Source: Ruminococcus sp. (lineage in GTDB: Bacteria; Bacillota; Clostridia; Oscillospirales; Acutalibacteraceae). From it: a stretch of 64,000 nucleotides of DNA. Within the stretch, counting starts at the first letter, position 1. Each line of letters starts with the position of its first letter. Where the stretch lies: positions 42,838-106,837 of the forward strand of contig JAFUIK010000031.1 of NCBI GenBank assembly GCA_017473955.1. The letters are read 5' to 3'. Shown piece after piece: positions 1-7,460 of this stretch. A program made the translations under genes and the position numbers. Under the pieces are notes generated by a model that was not told the origin of the DNA, ran no database searches, and saw only the letters and a list, made by a program, of their open reading frames with translations.

Positions 1-713
1 TGATTAGAGTACCTGAATTTGATGAAAACAAGTACCTCATTATGGTTACAAAGCAGGGTATTATCAAGCGTATTGAATTAAACGCTTATAACACAGCTCG
101 AAAGGGCGGTCTTATTGCTCTCGACTTGAACGAGGGTGACGAGCTTGCTTGGGTTAAAATGACCGATGGTGATGATGAAATCATTATTGCTACAAGACTT
201 GGTATGGCTATTCGCTTTAATGAAAACGATGTCAGACCAATGGGACGTCAGGCTCGTGGTGTTAAGGCACTCAAACTAAAAGAAAACGACTATGTAATCG
301 GTATGAGCGTAATTGATGAAGATGGCTATGTTTTAACAGTTTCTTCTACAGGTTACGGACGCTTAAGCTCACCAACTGACTATCGTACTCAAAGTAGAGG
401 CGGTAAGGGTCTTACTAACTATCATATTGAAAAATATGGCGAAGTAGCCGCTTTAAGCGTTGTTTCTAAGGATGATGATGTTATCATTATTTCGGCAAAC
501 GGTGTTATTATCCGTATTAAAGCTGATACTATCCGTCAGTGTGCACGTCCTTCAAAGGGTGTAACAGTTATGAAGATTAAGGATGATAACGAGGTTGTCA
601 CAGTTGCGGCTGTTCCTCACGAGGATGAAGAAACTGACGAAGTAGTAGCTGATGGTGAAAATGATGAAATGTCAGACACTACACAAACAACTGATGCAAC
701 CGCTGAAGAATAA
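1..713 (+). CDS. gyrA: DNA gyrase subunit A, C-terminal part (5' end outside window)
   Basis: The reading frame is open from the first bases to the TAA at 711-713, so the gene starts upstream of the window. It encodes the DNA-wrapping C-terminal beta-pinwheel of GyrA, with the repeating blades typical of the family (for example ATRLGMAIRFNENDVRPMGR and ISANGVIIRIKADTIRQ). The GyrA box appears as QSRGGKG at about nt 390-410, a one-residue variant of QRRGGKG. The protein ends in an acidic tail rich in Asp, Glu and Thr, as is common for GyrA. An internal ATG at 42 is not a plausible start because the frame continues upstream with conserved sequence. GyrA with GyrB introduces negative supercoils. 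The identification is secure; only the catalytic N-terminal part is missing because of the window edge. Confidence 0.96.
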   Translation, partial: IRVPEFDENKYLIMVTKQGIIKRIELNAYNTARKGGLIALDLNEGDELAWVKMTDGDDEIIIATRLGMAIRFNENDVRPMGRQARGVKALKLKENDYVIGMSVIDEDGYVLTVSSTGYGRLSSPTDYRTQSRGGKGLTNYHIEKYGEVAALSVVSKDDDVIIISANGVIIRIKADTIRQCARPSKGVTVMKIKDDNEVVTVAAVPHEDEETDEVVADGENDEMSDTTQTTDATAEE

Positions 714-731
714 TTTCAGGAATTTGTACTT

Positions 732-1460
732 ATGAAAAGAATTATCAGTATTTTACTTACAATTATTTTTGTGTTGTCTCTTTGTGCTTGTAACAAAGAG
801 ACAGCTCAAAAGGGTATTATGACCGACAGCTCGAATGATCAGGCTATGCTAACGGTCAAGTACCCTGCTCCAACAACTCTTACATACGAAGAAAGCGAGA
901 ACAATCTCGGTGCTCGTTATGTTTTCACACTTGAAGAGTTCAACACAATGTTAAATTCAGCGTGTGAAAGCCTAGGTACAGCAGAAAAATCTTTTGATTT
1001 TTCTAACTGGCAGGTTATGTCTGACAACTTGACCGACAACAACGGTATTAAGTATTCTTCGTATTACTATTCCACCGATACTTTGACTATCACTGCCGCT
1101 GTTGAAAATGAGTCAGGAAAGGTTATGAACTTAGGTTGTGGCACATCTTATGATGAATTCGCAAATGCTGATGCCGATTATCAGTATACAGTTATGCTCA
1201 CATCTGCTATAATTGCGATGGTGGCTGGCGGATATACTGAAAACGACATCGAGTTTATATACTGCATTTTCTTTGACTCTGCAAAATTCAACGAGCAGTT
1301 TATCTATCACAACAATATTTATATGATGAATATTAGTAAAACTGAGGGCGAAGAAGGCTCTGCTTTGCTGTTTATGACATCACCGTGTAAGGATGAGATA
1401 GAAAAAGAATGGGAGTTAACTGATTATAGTGACTACAACGGTACATATAAAAGCGAATAG
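732..1460 (+). CDS. Putative secreted lipoprotein, unknown function
   Basis: The 242-residue product starts with a charged MKR, a hydrophobic stretch and a lipobox ending L-C-A-C, so Cys20 is the probable lipidated residue and the protein should sit on the outer face of the membrane. The remainder has no domain I recognise; it contains several Tyr- and Asn-rich stretches and two predicted beta-rich parts. It begins 18 bases after the gyrA stop on the same strand, so it may be read through from gyrA. The ribosome binding site is poor (CAGGAAT), which makes the start less certain than usual. Function is not assigned. Confidence 0.8.
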   Translation: MKRIISILLTIIFVLSLCACNKETAQKGIMTDSSNDQAMLTVKYPAPTTLTYEESENNLGARYVFTLEEFNTMLNSACESLGTAEKSFDFSNWQVMSDNLTDNNGIKYSSYYYSTDTLTITAAVENESGKVMNLGCGTSYDEFANADADYQYTVMLTSAIIAMVAGGYTENDIEFIYCIFFDSAKFNEQFIYHNNIYMMNISKTEGEEGSALLFMTSPCKDEIEKEWELTDYSDYNGTYKSE

Positions 1461-1465
1461 TCACT

Positions 1466-1486
1466 CACTCTTAAAGAGTTTTTTAT
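1466..1486 (+). terminator. Weak hairpin followed by T-run
   Basis: ACTCTT and AAGAGT form a short stem followed by six T residues, 7 bases after the lipoprotein stop. The stem is short, so read-through to the ATP-grasp gene is possible. Confidence 0.4.
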
Positions 1487-1515
1487 AGATATCTATTGCA
1501 AAGGAGCTAGAAAAA

Positions 1516-2547
1516 ATGGGAGAAATTTATATCCTTAGAGTACTTTCAGGTGTCAGATTTTCAAAAATTGACAAGGTACTCACAACTGTAAAAGAAAAAT
1601 CAGGACAGAGCAAAATCAAAACTTTTTTTGATATTATCAACTGTACTCTCCGCTATGGTGCGGGCTACAACGATTATGATATTTTCCAGTTCTATAACAT
1701 CGACGCAAAAAAGCGTAAGACATATGTAACACGAGTTTTGAACAAGAAAATTATTATGAAATGTAACGACCAGAGTGTATCAGACGAGCTTCACTACAAG
1801 AGCCGTTTCAACCGCAAGTATTCTAAGTACTTAGGACGTGGCTGGTACGATATGGAGAGAGGTACATTCGAGGAGTTTGAAAAGTTCTGTAGCGACAAGG
1901 AATACTTATTCTGTAAGCCTGATGGACTTGATTCAGGTCGTGGTATCGAAAAGCTGAAAATTGCTGATTTTGACTCAATCAAAGCTATCTATGAGTACTG
2001 CAAGGAGAAAAATTTTGGCGTTGTAGAAGAGGTTGCTAAACAGCATCCAAAAATGGCGTCATTGCATCCTGAGTCAGTTAACTGTGTAAGAATGCAGACT
2101 ATTGTTGTTGATGGCAAGCCACACCTTGTTTATGCTGCTTGTAAAGCAGGTAACGGCGGTCACTTTGTTGACAACCTCGGTTTTGATGGTATCAATATTC
2201 CTGTTGATAAGGAAACAGGTAAGCTCATTAAAACAGGTCGTACCGAGCACCGCCAGCTTTACACAAAGCACCCACGCACAGGCGTAGTTTTTGAAGACTT
2301 TGAAATTCCGATGTTTAAAGAAGCTGTTGAGCTTTGCTTTAAAGCAGCTCTTGATACTCCTGACGTAAAATTCGTAGGTTGGGATTGCTACATTGGTGAA
2401 GACGGCCCTGGTATTATCGAGGCTAACGACTACCCTGACTACTATTTCTGGCAGCTCCCTGAGCTTACTCCTGACAGACTTGGTATTTTGCCATATTTTG
2501 AGAAGCTATTTAAGCAGAAGATTACACCATACAGAAAGATTAAGTAA
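1516..2547 (+). CDS. Sugar-transfer-associated ATP-grasp family protein
   Basis: The 343-residue protein matches my recollection of the ATP-grasp family found beside polysaccharide biosynthesis genes. Seen in the sequence are a central nucleotide-binding lysine region (LFCKPDGLDSGRGIEKL), a Glu-rich hinge (GVVEEVAKQHPKM), an NCVRMQTIV strand, and a C-terminal metal-binding motif (VGWDCYIGEDGPGIIEAN), which is the typical D...E.N pattern. Such enzymes join a carboxylate to an amine or hydroxyl using ATP, but the substrate here is unknown. The start is the ATG with AAAGGAG 9 bases upstream. No sugar-transfer partners lie next to it, so the pathway cannot be inferred from context. Confidence 0.8.
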   Translation: MGEIYILRVLSGVRFSKIDKVLTTVKEKSGQSKIKTFFDIINCTLRYGAGYNDYDIFQFYNIDAKKRKTYVTRVLNKKIIMKCNDQSVSDELHYKSRFNRKYSKYLGRGWYDMERGTFEEFEKFCSDKEYLFCKPDGLDSGRGIEKLKIADFDSIKAIYEYCKEKNFGVVEEVAKQHPKMASLHPESVNCVRMQTIVVDGKPHLVYAACKAGNGGHFVDNLGFDGINIPVDKETGKLIKTGRTEHRQLYTKHPRTGVVFEDFEIPMFKEAVELCFKAALDTPDVKFVGWDCYIGEDGPGIIEANDYPDYYFWQLPELTPDRLGILPYFEKLFKQKITPYRKIK

Positions 2548-2600
2548 AATTGGTTTGTTACCTTTTGTAAAGTAGTTTCTTGTATTTTCAAAAAACTTAC

Positions 2601-2634
2601 AAAGCCGCAGTTTATGCTGTGGCTTTTATTTTTG
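2601..2634 (+). terminator. Rho-independent terminator
   Basis: A 10-bp stem (AAAGCCGCAG with CTGTGGCTTT, one G-U pair), six-base loop TTTATG, then ATTTTT. It closes the ATP-grasp gene. Closely related stems recur at 3991 and 5501. Confidence 0.88.
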
Positions 2635-2663
2635 TACAAAATTTGATAAAATTCTAAAATAAA

Positions 2664-2694
2664 TGAAACCAAATGCATTACTCGCAGGGTATTA
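2664..2694 (+). promoter_or_regulatory. ECF-type promoter candidate, sigma module 1
   Basis: TGAAAC at 2664-2669, 17 bases, then GGGTATTA at 2687-2694, located 21 bases before the sigma gene. GAAAC at -35 is the hallmark of ECF-dependent promoters. The same two boxes with the same spacing and nearly the same first spacer bases occur at 39651-39681 upstream of a dockerin gene. Autoregulation by the adjacent sigma factor is inferred. Confidence 0.65.
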
Positions 2695-2714
2695 TATGTA
2701 AAGGGGGATTAAAA

Positions 2715-3200
2715 ATGGGCGATGCACTTTTTGCGGGGCTCAGCTTTGAACAAGTTGTCCGCAAGTATAAAAATACTGTTGGCTCAGTTTGCGTAATGCG
2801 ACTTAATAACAACAGCGATGCTGATGATTGCTTTCAAAACACATTTTTGCGTCTGTATAAAAAATCCCCCGATTTTAAAACTCAGGAGCATCTGAAAGCG
2901 TGGTTAATTCGTGTTGCTATTAACGAGTGCAACAGGTTTATTAGGAAAAATCGCTCATTTTTGTCCCTTGACAAGGTGAATAACGCGGTTTCATACTTTC
3001 CACAGGAAAAGTGTGATATGTCATGGGCACTTCTTAAGCTTGACAGCAAATACCGCGATGTCATTTATCTTTACTACTGCGAGGATTATAAGGTCAAAGA
3101 AATCGCAGAAATTTTAGGCAAATCCCCAAATACCGTAAAAACTCTGCTTAGTCGTGGCAGAGAAAAACTAAAAGCGATATATGGAGGTGATGACAAATGA
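2715..3200 (+). CDS. ECF-like sigma factor, module 1
   Basis: The 161-residue protein has sigma region 2 at about residues 15-80 (DADDCFQNTFLRLY, then HLKAWLIRVAINEC) and region 4 at about 105-155 (LDSKYRDVIYLYYCEDYKVK, then EIAEILGKSPNTVKTLLSRG), with no region 3, as in ECF factors. I chose the ATG at 2715 because AAAGGGGG lies 8 bases upstream and because both paralogues start at the equivalent residue; an in-frame ATG at 2673 falls inside the promoter element. The stop overlaps the start of the next gene (ATGA), indicating translational coupling with the membrane partner. The paralogues are at 4119 and 24379. It should direct RNA polymerase to promoters of the TGAAAC type. Confidence 0.88.
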   Translation: MGDALFAGLSFEQVVRKYKNTVGSVCVMRLNNNSDADDCFQNTFLRLYKKSPDFKTQEHLKAWLIRVAINECNRFIRKNRSFLSLDKVNNAVSYFPQEKCDMSWALLKLDSKYRDVIYLYYCEDYKVKEIAEILGKSPNTVKTLLSRGREKLKAIYGGDDK

Positions 3201-3967
3201 GCGAGTTCAATTTTGATAAAATGCGTAATCTCAATATTCCCGACGAATGGGCAGAAAACACCATAAAAACTGTAAACGAACTGAAAAGACCGACTAAAAA
3301 TAAATCAGTACGCCCGTTGAGAACCGCAATTTATCTTAGTTTATTAATCGTTTTTATTGTCATGATGCTTACTTTTTCACTGCCTCAGAGTAATGTCGGA
3401 ATTGATGTTGTAAAAGAAAGCTATAGTGATGAAACTAAGAATAAGTCAGGCATAGTATATAAACCGACAGAAATTGATGAAAAAAGCGAAAGCCTGCCTT
3501 TTAGTAAGACTGAAGAAACAGAAAGCCGTGTCGAAGAAGAAAGCAGCAATTTCGATAACGATGTTGAGGTAAAAGAAACAGAGAAAGTAATAGAAACTCA
3601 GGAAAAACCGACTCGCTCACCTAAGCCGACTTTACCAGCCGTGCCTACCGAAGATGAAACAAAAGAACCCGAAAAGAATAATCACGATTACTATATAACA
3701 ATTACTTTGAATAATGATAAGCTTACGGGTGATGGTAATATTTATTGCATAACCACCTGTAACGGAGTAAATACATCAGGTAGTGAGCTCAATTCAAAAG
3801 AGCACGAAGTCGAAATTGTTGAACATACAAAGTCAACAACAACAGTCAGATACTATCCTTATCGACAGGGGGTAGTGAAAACCAGTGGATATAATCTTTA
3901 TGTATTCTCTTTTTGTAATGAAGACGGAGTGAATATTGCCGAAATGGGAATATATTTAGATAACTGA
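3197..3967 (+). CDS. Membrane-anchored sigma partner (putative anti-sigma), module 1
   Basis: The 256-residue protein has a 40-residue cytoplasmic N-terminus containing NFDKMRNLNIPDEW, one membrane segment at about 41-62, a long Glu/Thr/Pro-rich outer stalk, and a C-terminal domain of about 90 residues (from YYITITLNNDKL to the end, including VRYYPYRQGVV). The N-terminal motif N-F-x-x-I/M-x-N-L/F-x-I/V-P-x-x-W and the outer domain recur in the partners at 4606 and 23600. Coupling to the sigma gene by an ATGA overlap, and the single-pass topology, support an anti-sigma or signal-receptor role. It has no recognisable ZAS zinc motif or classical RsgI domain, so the function is inferred from context and topology. 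Confidence 0.75.
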   Translation: MSEFNFDKMRNLNIPDEWAENTIKTVNELKRPTKNKSVRPLRTAIYLSLLIVFIVMMLTFSLPQSNVGIDVVKESYSDETKNKSGIVYKPTEIDEKSESLPFSKTEETESRVEEESSNFDNDVEVKETEKVIETQEKPTRSPKPTLPAVPTEDETKEPEKNNHDYYITITLNNDKLTGDGNIYCITTCNGVNTSGSELNSKEHEVEIVEHTKSTTTVRYYPYRQGVVKTSGYNLYVFSFCNEDGVNIAEMGIYLDN

Positions 3968-3990
3968 TTTTTTGATGATTATGAAACGCT

Positions 3991-4019
3991 AAAAAGCCAC
4001 AGAAAAACTGTGGCTTTTT
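3991..4019 (+). terminator. Rho-independent terminator
   Basis: A perfect 12-bp stem AAAAAGCCACAG / CTGTGGCTTTTT with an AAAAA loop, 23 bases after the partner gene. It ends sigma module 1. Confidence 0.93.
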
Positions 4020-4068
4020 GCAGTTACTTTACTTTCTCACAAAAAGATTATAAAATTTTAATAATAAA

Positions 4069-4100
4069 TGAAACATTTTAGGGTACTAAAAGCGTTTTAT
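4069..4100 (+). promoter_or_regulatory. ECF-type promoter candidate, sigma module 2
   Basis: TGAAAC at 4069-4074, 17 bases, then GCGTTTTAT. It resembles the element before sigma module 3 (TGAAAC, 16 bases, GTGTTTTAA) more than that of module 1. Both are followed by TAGAGGGGGGAT and then the start codon. The -10 assignment is tentative. Confidence 0.55.
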
Positions 4101-4118
4101 ATATAGAGGGGGGATTTT

Positions 4119-4613
4119 ATGGCAGAAGAACTTTTTGCAGGGTTAAGCTATGAGCAGGTGGTGCAGAAGTATTACCAAACGGTTGCGTCCGTTTGTGTTA
4201 TGCACATTAAAAGTAGGCACGATGCTGAAGACTGCTTTCAAAACACATTTTTAAAACTATATCAAAAATCCCCCGATTTTAATAGTGAATCGCATCTGAA
4301 AGCGTGGCTTATACGCGTTGCTATGAATGAGTGTGCAAATTTGCGTCGCAAAAACCGTTTCACGGTTTCGCTTACATATGTTGACAGTGATGATGCCATA
4401 AGTTTCCCCGATAATGATTCTGACGATATTTCATGGGCACTTGTACAGCTTGAGCCTAAATATCGTGATGTGCTGTATTTAAAGTATTGTGAACAGTATA
4501 AATCGCACGAAATAGCAGAAATTCTGGGAAAATCCGATAACACCGTCAGGACCCTCATAAAACGCGGTAAAGAAAAACTCAAGAAGATTTACGGAGGTGA
4601 TGATGATGAATAA
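4119..4613 (+). CDS. ECF-like sigma factor, module 2
   Basis: The 164-residue paralogue of the factor at 2715 shows region 2 (DAEDCFQNTFLKLYQKSPDF, then HLKAWLIRVAMNEC) and region 4 (EPKYRDVLYLKYCEQYKSHE, then GKSDNTVRTLIKRG). All three sigma proteins begin with a related F-A-G-L-[ST]-[YF]-E-[QE] stretch. AGGGGGGAT precedes the ATG by 5 bases. The 3' end overlaps the next gene, whose ribosome binding site GGAGG lies inside the last sigma codons (IYGGDD). It presumably pairs specifically with the partner encoded directly downstream. Confidence 0.88.
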   Translation: MAEELFAGLSYEQVVQKYYQTVASVCVMHIKSRHDAEDCFQNTFLKLYQKSPDFNSESHLKAWLIRVAMNECANLRRKNRFTVSLTYVDSDDAISFPDNDSDDISWALVQLEPKYRDVLYLKYCEQYKSHEIAEILGKSDNTVRTLIKRGKEKLKKIYGGDDDE

Positions 4614-5457
4614 GAAAAACTTCAATTCTATTCAAAATTTCTCAGTTCCTCAAAATTGGATTGATAACGCAGTAAATATCCCGAAAACGGCGAAGAAAAA
4701 ACCACCTGTAATCTTTGTCAATTTTTCTAAGACCTTGGTAGCAGTTGCGTCGTTAGTGCTTGTATGTTGTATCAGTCTTGTAGTTTTCTTTATGAACAAC
4801 AATAACGCTGTCCCGTCTGTTTTAGTTATTGAAACAAAGGGCACGTCAGGTGTTTTTGAAACTGATGAACACACACAACATAACAGTGAAAACAATTCTT
4901 CAACACAAGGCACTTCAAAAACAGAAAATATAAAAGATGCATCTTCTGCATTAACAAAACCTACATCAGATACAGACACACAAATGCCGACTTTGCCTGT
5001 CGAGCCAACAGAAAAACCGATAATTGAACCGAGTGAAGGCTCAAGTTTACCAACTGAGTCGGGTGATGATCTCCCTCTGGCTCCAATGCCTACTGATGGT
5101 ATGGTTGAACCTAGTGAAGGATATTGGCCTGTTGACCCGACTAACCCTGAAGTTCCGGGTATACCACCTACAGAAAACAGGGATGACGAGTATGTTGCAA
5201 TTGTTGTGCCAAAGAGTAAGCTCACACAAAATTGTAAGGTTTACTGTCTGACCTATTTTAACGGCGAGCTATGTTCAAGCTCAGACTTATTTTCAAGTCA
5301 GAATGAGACTGAAATAACATTTATCAGTTCGTCATTGTTACACGTAAAATACTATCCGTTTAAAAAGGGAGTTATAGCAACACAGGGTGTTTATTACTTC
5401 TATTTTTACAACGAGAATTATGAGCTTGTTGCTCAAGAAAGTAGAATTTACCGTTAG
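4606..5457 (+). CDS. Membrane-anchored sigma partner (putative anti-sigma), module 2
   Basis: The start codon is one of three consecutive ATGs; I take the third (4606), 8 bases after GGAGG, which gives MNKKNFNSIQNFSVPQNW and aligns with the paralogues. The 283-residue product has the N-terminal motif, a membrane segment at about 44-64, a stalk rich in Thr, Ser, Pro and Glu (several PTEKP and PSEG units), and the conserved outer domain from about residue 197 (VVPKSKLTQNCKVYCLTYFN, later VKYYPFKKGVI). It is translationally coupled to the sigma gene. A sensor or anti-sigma role is inferred from organisation. The outer domain is most like that of module 1, sharing the YYP-[YF]-[RK]-x-GV motif. 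Confidence 0.75.
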   Translation: MNKKNFNSIQNFSVPQNWIDNAVNIPKTAKKKPPVIFVNFSKTLVAVASLVLVCCISLVVFFMNNNNAVPSVLVIETKGTSGVFETDEHTQHNSENNSSTQGTSKTENIKDASSALTKPTSDTDTQMPTLPVEPTEKPIIEPSEGSSLPTESGDDLPLAPMPTDGMVEPSEGYWPVDPTNPEVPGIPPTENRDDEYVAIVVPKSKLTQNCKVYCLTYFNGELCSSSDLFSSQNETEITFISSSLLHVKYYPFKKGVIATQGVYYFYFYNENYELVAQESRIYR

Positions 5458-5500
5458 TTTATAAGAATGGGTGCTCCTAACCTGAAATAAATATCCGACG

Positions 5501-5532
5501 AAAGAGTCATAGCTTATGCTGTGGCTTTTTTG
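5501..5532 (+). terminator. Rho-independent terminator
   Basis: GTCATAG and CTGTGGC pair (with G-U pairs) around CTTATG, followed by TTTTTTG. It is a diverged relative of the stems at 2601 and 3991 and separates sigma module 2 from the dockerin gene. Confidence 0.7.
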
Positions 5533-5567
5533 TTGTAAAAATAAATGTAAAAATTTTGATTTTCTAC

Positions 5568-5596
5568 TTGTTGTGCCATACTATCAGTGTTATAAT
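5568..5596 (+). promoter_or_regulatory. Sigma-A-type promoter for the LRR-dockerin gene
   Basis: TTGTTG (5568-5573), 17-base spacer, TATAAT (5591-5596), 52 bases before the start codon. The downstream gene therefore has its own housekeeping promoter and need not depend on sigma module 2. Confidence 0.75.
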
Positions 5597-5648
5597 GTAC
5601 ATAAATTTAAGTCAAAAATTTACATATAAAAAATTAAGGTGGAAGATT

Positions 5649-6476
5649 ATGAAAAAGTTATTGCCGTTATTACTAAGCGTAGTTGTAGTCATAAGCATTT
5701 TAGCAGGAGTTGCGTTAAGTTCAACTGCTACCGATGCTGAGCCTGTTTATTATGTAAGCGGTGACTACACTTACGTTCTTGTTAACTCTACTGATGCGAA
5801 AATTGTCGGTTACAGTGGAGCGGATACAGAGCTTTCTGTTCCTGAAACGCTTGACGGTTATATTATAGTAGGCATCGACGATTTTGCATTTATGCAGAAC
5901 ACAACCCTAAAAAGTGTGACTTTACCGTTAACAATCTCAAATGTTGGTGAGTACGCTTTCCTTGAAACCGAGCTCGACTCTGTAACTTTCTTAAATGAAG
6001 ATTGTGTGATTTTTGATAGCGAATACACTGTCTCTCCTACAGCCACAATCTACGGCTATGATAATTCAACAGCTCAAGCTTATGCTGAAAAATACGAGAG
6101 AACGTTTGAGTCTCTGGGTGAGGTTCCTGTAAGACCAACATATATACCGACTGAGCCTGTGACCCAAGCTCCTACTGATGTACCAACAGAGGTACCTACA
6201 GATATTCCGTCAGAAACAACAGATAATGTGACTCAAGCTCCTACCGAACTTGACACCCAGGCACCTACACAAGAGCCGTTTATCTTAGGCGACGTTGACG
6301 GCGACAAAGATGTTTCTGTTATGGACGCAACAGCTATCCAGCTTCATGTTGCATCATTACAGCCAATTGATGAGGATAAATTACCTGCAGGAGATGCTGA
6401 CAGAGACGGTGACGTTTCTGTTTTGGATGCAACTCAGATTCAGCTTTTCGTAGCCAAACTTATCGATTCACTTTAA
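5649..6476 (+). CDS. Secreted leucine-rich-repeat protein with C-terminal dockerin
   Basis: The start is the ATG at 5649, with AAGGTGGAAG upstream and a clear signal peptide (MKKLLPLLLSVVVVISILAG); the frame extends further up but without a signal peptide at its front. The 275-residue protein has a BspA-type LRR_5 region at about 45-140 (IVGIDDFAFMQNTTLKSVTL, later TIYGYDNSTAQAYAEKY), a Thr/Pro linker with APTD and PTEV repeats, and a two-part dockerin at about 210-275 (GDVDGDKDVSVMDATAIQL and GDADRDGDVSVLDATQIQL). It is expected to be exported and to dock onto a cohesin. LRR_5 domains often mediate binding, but the target is unknown. Confidence 0.87.
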   Translation: MKKLLPLLLSVVVVISILAGVALSSTATDAEPVYYVSGDYTYVLVNSTDAKIVGYSGADTELSVPETLDGYIIVGIDDFAFMQNTTLKSVTLPLTISNVGEYAFLETELDSVTFLNEDCVIFDSEYTVSPTATIYGYDNSTAQAYAEKYERTFESLGEVPVRPTYIPTEPVTQAPTDVPTEVPTDIPSETTDNVTQAPTELDTQAPTQEPFILGDVDGDKDVSVMDATAIQLHVASLQPIDEDKLPAGDADRDGDVSVLDATQIQLFVAKLIDSL

Positions 6477-6490
6477 TTTTCATAACATTC

Positions 6491-6521
6491 AAGGGCTATC
6501 CATAATCGGATAGCCCTTTTT
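6491..6521 (+). terminator. Rho-independent terminator
   Basis: An 11-bp stem AAGGGCTATCC / GGATAGCCCTT with loop ATAATC and a T-run, 14 bases after the dockerin gene. Confidence 0.93.
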
Positions 6522-6791
6522 GTATGTCTAAAAGATAATACGACGTACAAGCTCATATTGTCCCTGTGGTGGTTAAATAAACGTTGATTACTAATTATAT
6601 ATTTTTCTTATTAGCACATAAACTACCTTTTTTTCCGTTTTGTGCACATTAATTCCCTAATGATGTTTGTTTTCGGTTATTTTAAGATTTTTCAGCTATA
6701 ATCTCACTTGTAAGTTAAAAACACATAAAACTTCACCGAATAAAACAAATTCGGGGTACAAAAAACATTTATTTAAAAGGGGTAATTTAAA
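6522..6791 (+). other. Intergenic leader region of the 6792 gene
   Basis: A TATAAT box at 6697-6702 is the likely -10, but no good -35 lies at the usual distance. A small hairpin (CCGAAT / ATTCGG, 6738-6756) follows in the probable 5' untranslated region, and AAAGGGG precedes the gene. No small ORF or RNA gene was recognised. Confidence 0.4.
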
Positions 6792-7385
6792 ATGAAAAAA
6801 ACAGTATCAATCATTCTTATCGCAACATTAGCAGTATCAAGTGCAGTAGGCGTAGCAGCAGGTGTTTCAAAGTATTTATCAAGTAACACTTCAGCACAGC
6901 TTGAAACAAGACCTACAATTACTCAAAAGGTTACTGAAACAAGTAAGCCTACAGTAGCTCAGACTCAGACAGAAACAAAGGTTGAAAACACATACGTTGA
7001 AGAGGATACACCGGTTGTGCAGACAAAAGTAGAAGATGATTACGATATTTCAGTAGTAAATACTTGTTATCGTAATATGAGCAATCCTGACCACTGCTCT
7101 ATCGAAATAAACAACCAGTACGGCAACACATTAGATTTTACTATCACTTCATCAAATGAAAATTATTCAAAAATCGCTACAGCTAACGTGAGTGTTACAT
7201 TCGACAATGTAGATGAGTACGGCATTCCATACGGCACAAGCTCTTTTGAATACACAGATTCTTTTGGTTCTTCCGGTACAGGCGTGATTGACTTCAACTC
7301 ATGCAGAATTATTTTAGACATTAATCAGGAGTACAACTCAGGTTCACCTTGGAACATTTCTAATGCTTCAGGTAAGTTCCTTTAA
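6792..7385 (+). CDS. Secreted or membrane-anchored protein, unknown function
   Basis: The 197-residue protein opens with a signal sequence or anchor (MKKTVSIILIATLAVSSAVG), followed by a Thr/Glu/Val-rich stalk to about residue 80 and a beta-rich C-terminal domain of about 115 residues with two cysteines. I do not recognise the domain and there is no dockerin or sortase motif. It lies between a dockerin gene and aspS and has its own leader and terminator, so it appears monocistronic. Start chosen because AAAAGGGG sits 8 to 10 bases upstream and the signal peptide begins there. Confidence 0.75.
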   Translation: MKKTVSIILIATLAVSSAVGVAAGVSKYLSSNTSAQLETRPTITQKVTETSKPTVAQTQTETKVENTYVEEDTPVVQTKVEDDYDISVVNTCYRNMSNPDHCSIEINNQYGNTLDFTITSSNENYSKIATANVSVTFDNVDEYGIPYGTSSFEYTDSFGSSGTGVIDFNSCRIILDINQEYNSGSPWNISNASGKFL

Positions 7386-7408
7386 TAATAAATAATATAA
7401 ATCATAAG

Positions 7409-7446
7409 AAAACAGGACTGCACATTTTGTGAACAGTCCTGTTTTT
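7409..7446. terminator. Bidirectional terminator between converging genes
   Basis: AAAACAGGACTG (7409-7420) pairs with CAGTCCTGTTTT, followed by T residues on the plus strand and preceded by A residues, so it can serve both the plus-strand gene and aspS. Confidence 0.88.
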
Positions 7447-7460
7447 GTATTACAAGTTAA

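Noticed and set aside
3979-3990. TGAAAC at 3981 as a promoter before sigma module 2
   Set aside because: The following spacer is the terminator stem and there is no -10; the copy at 4069 fits far better.
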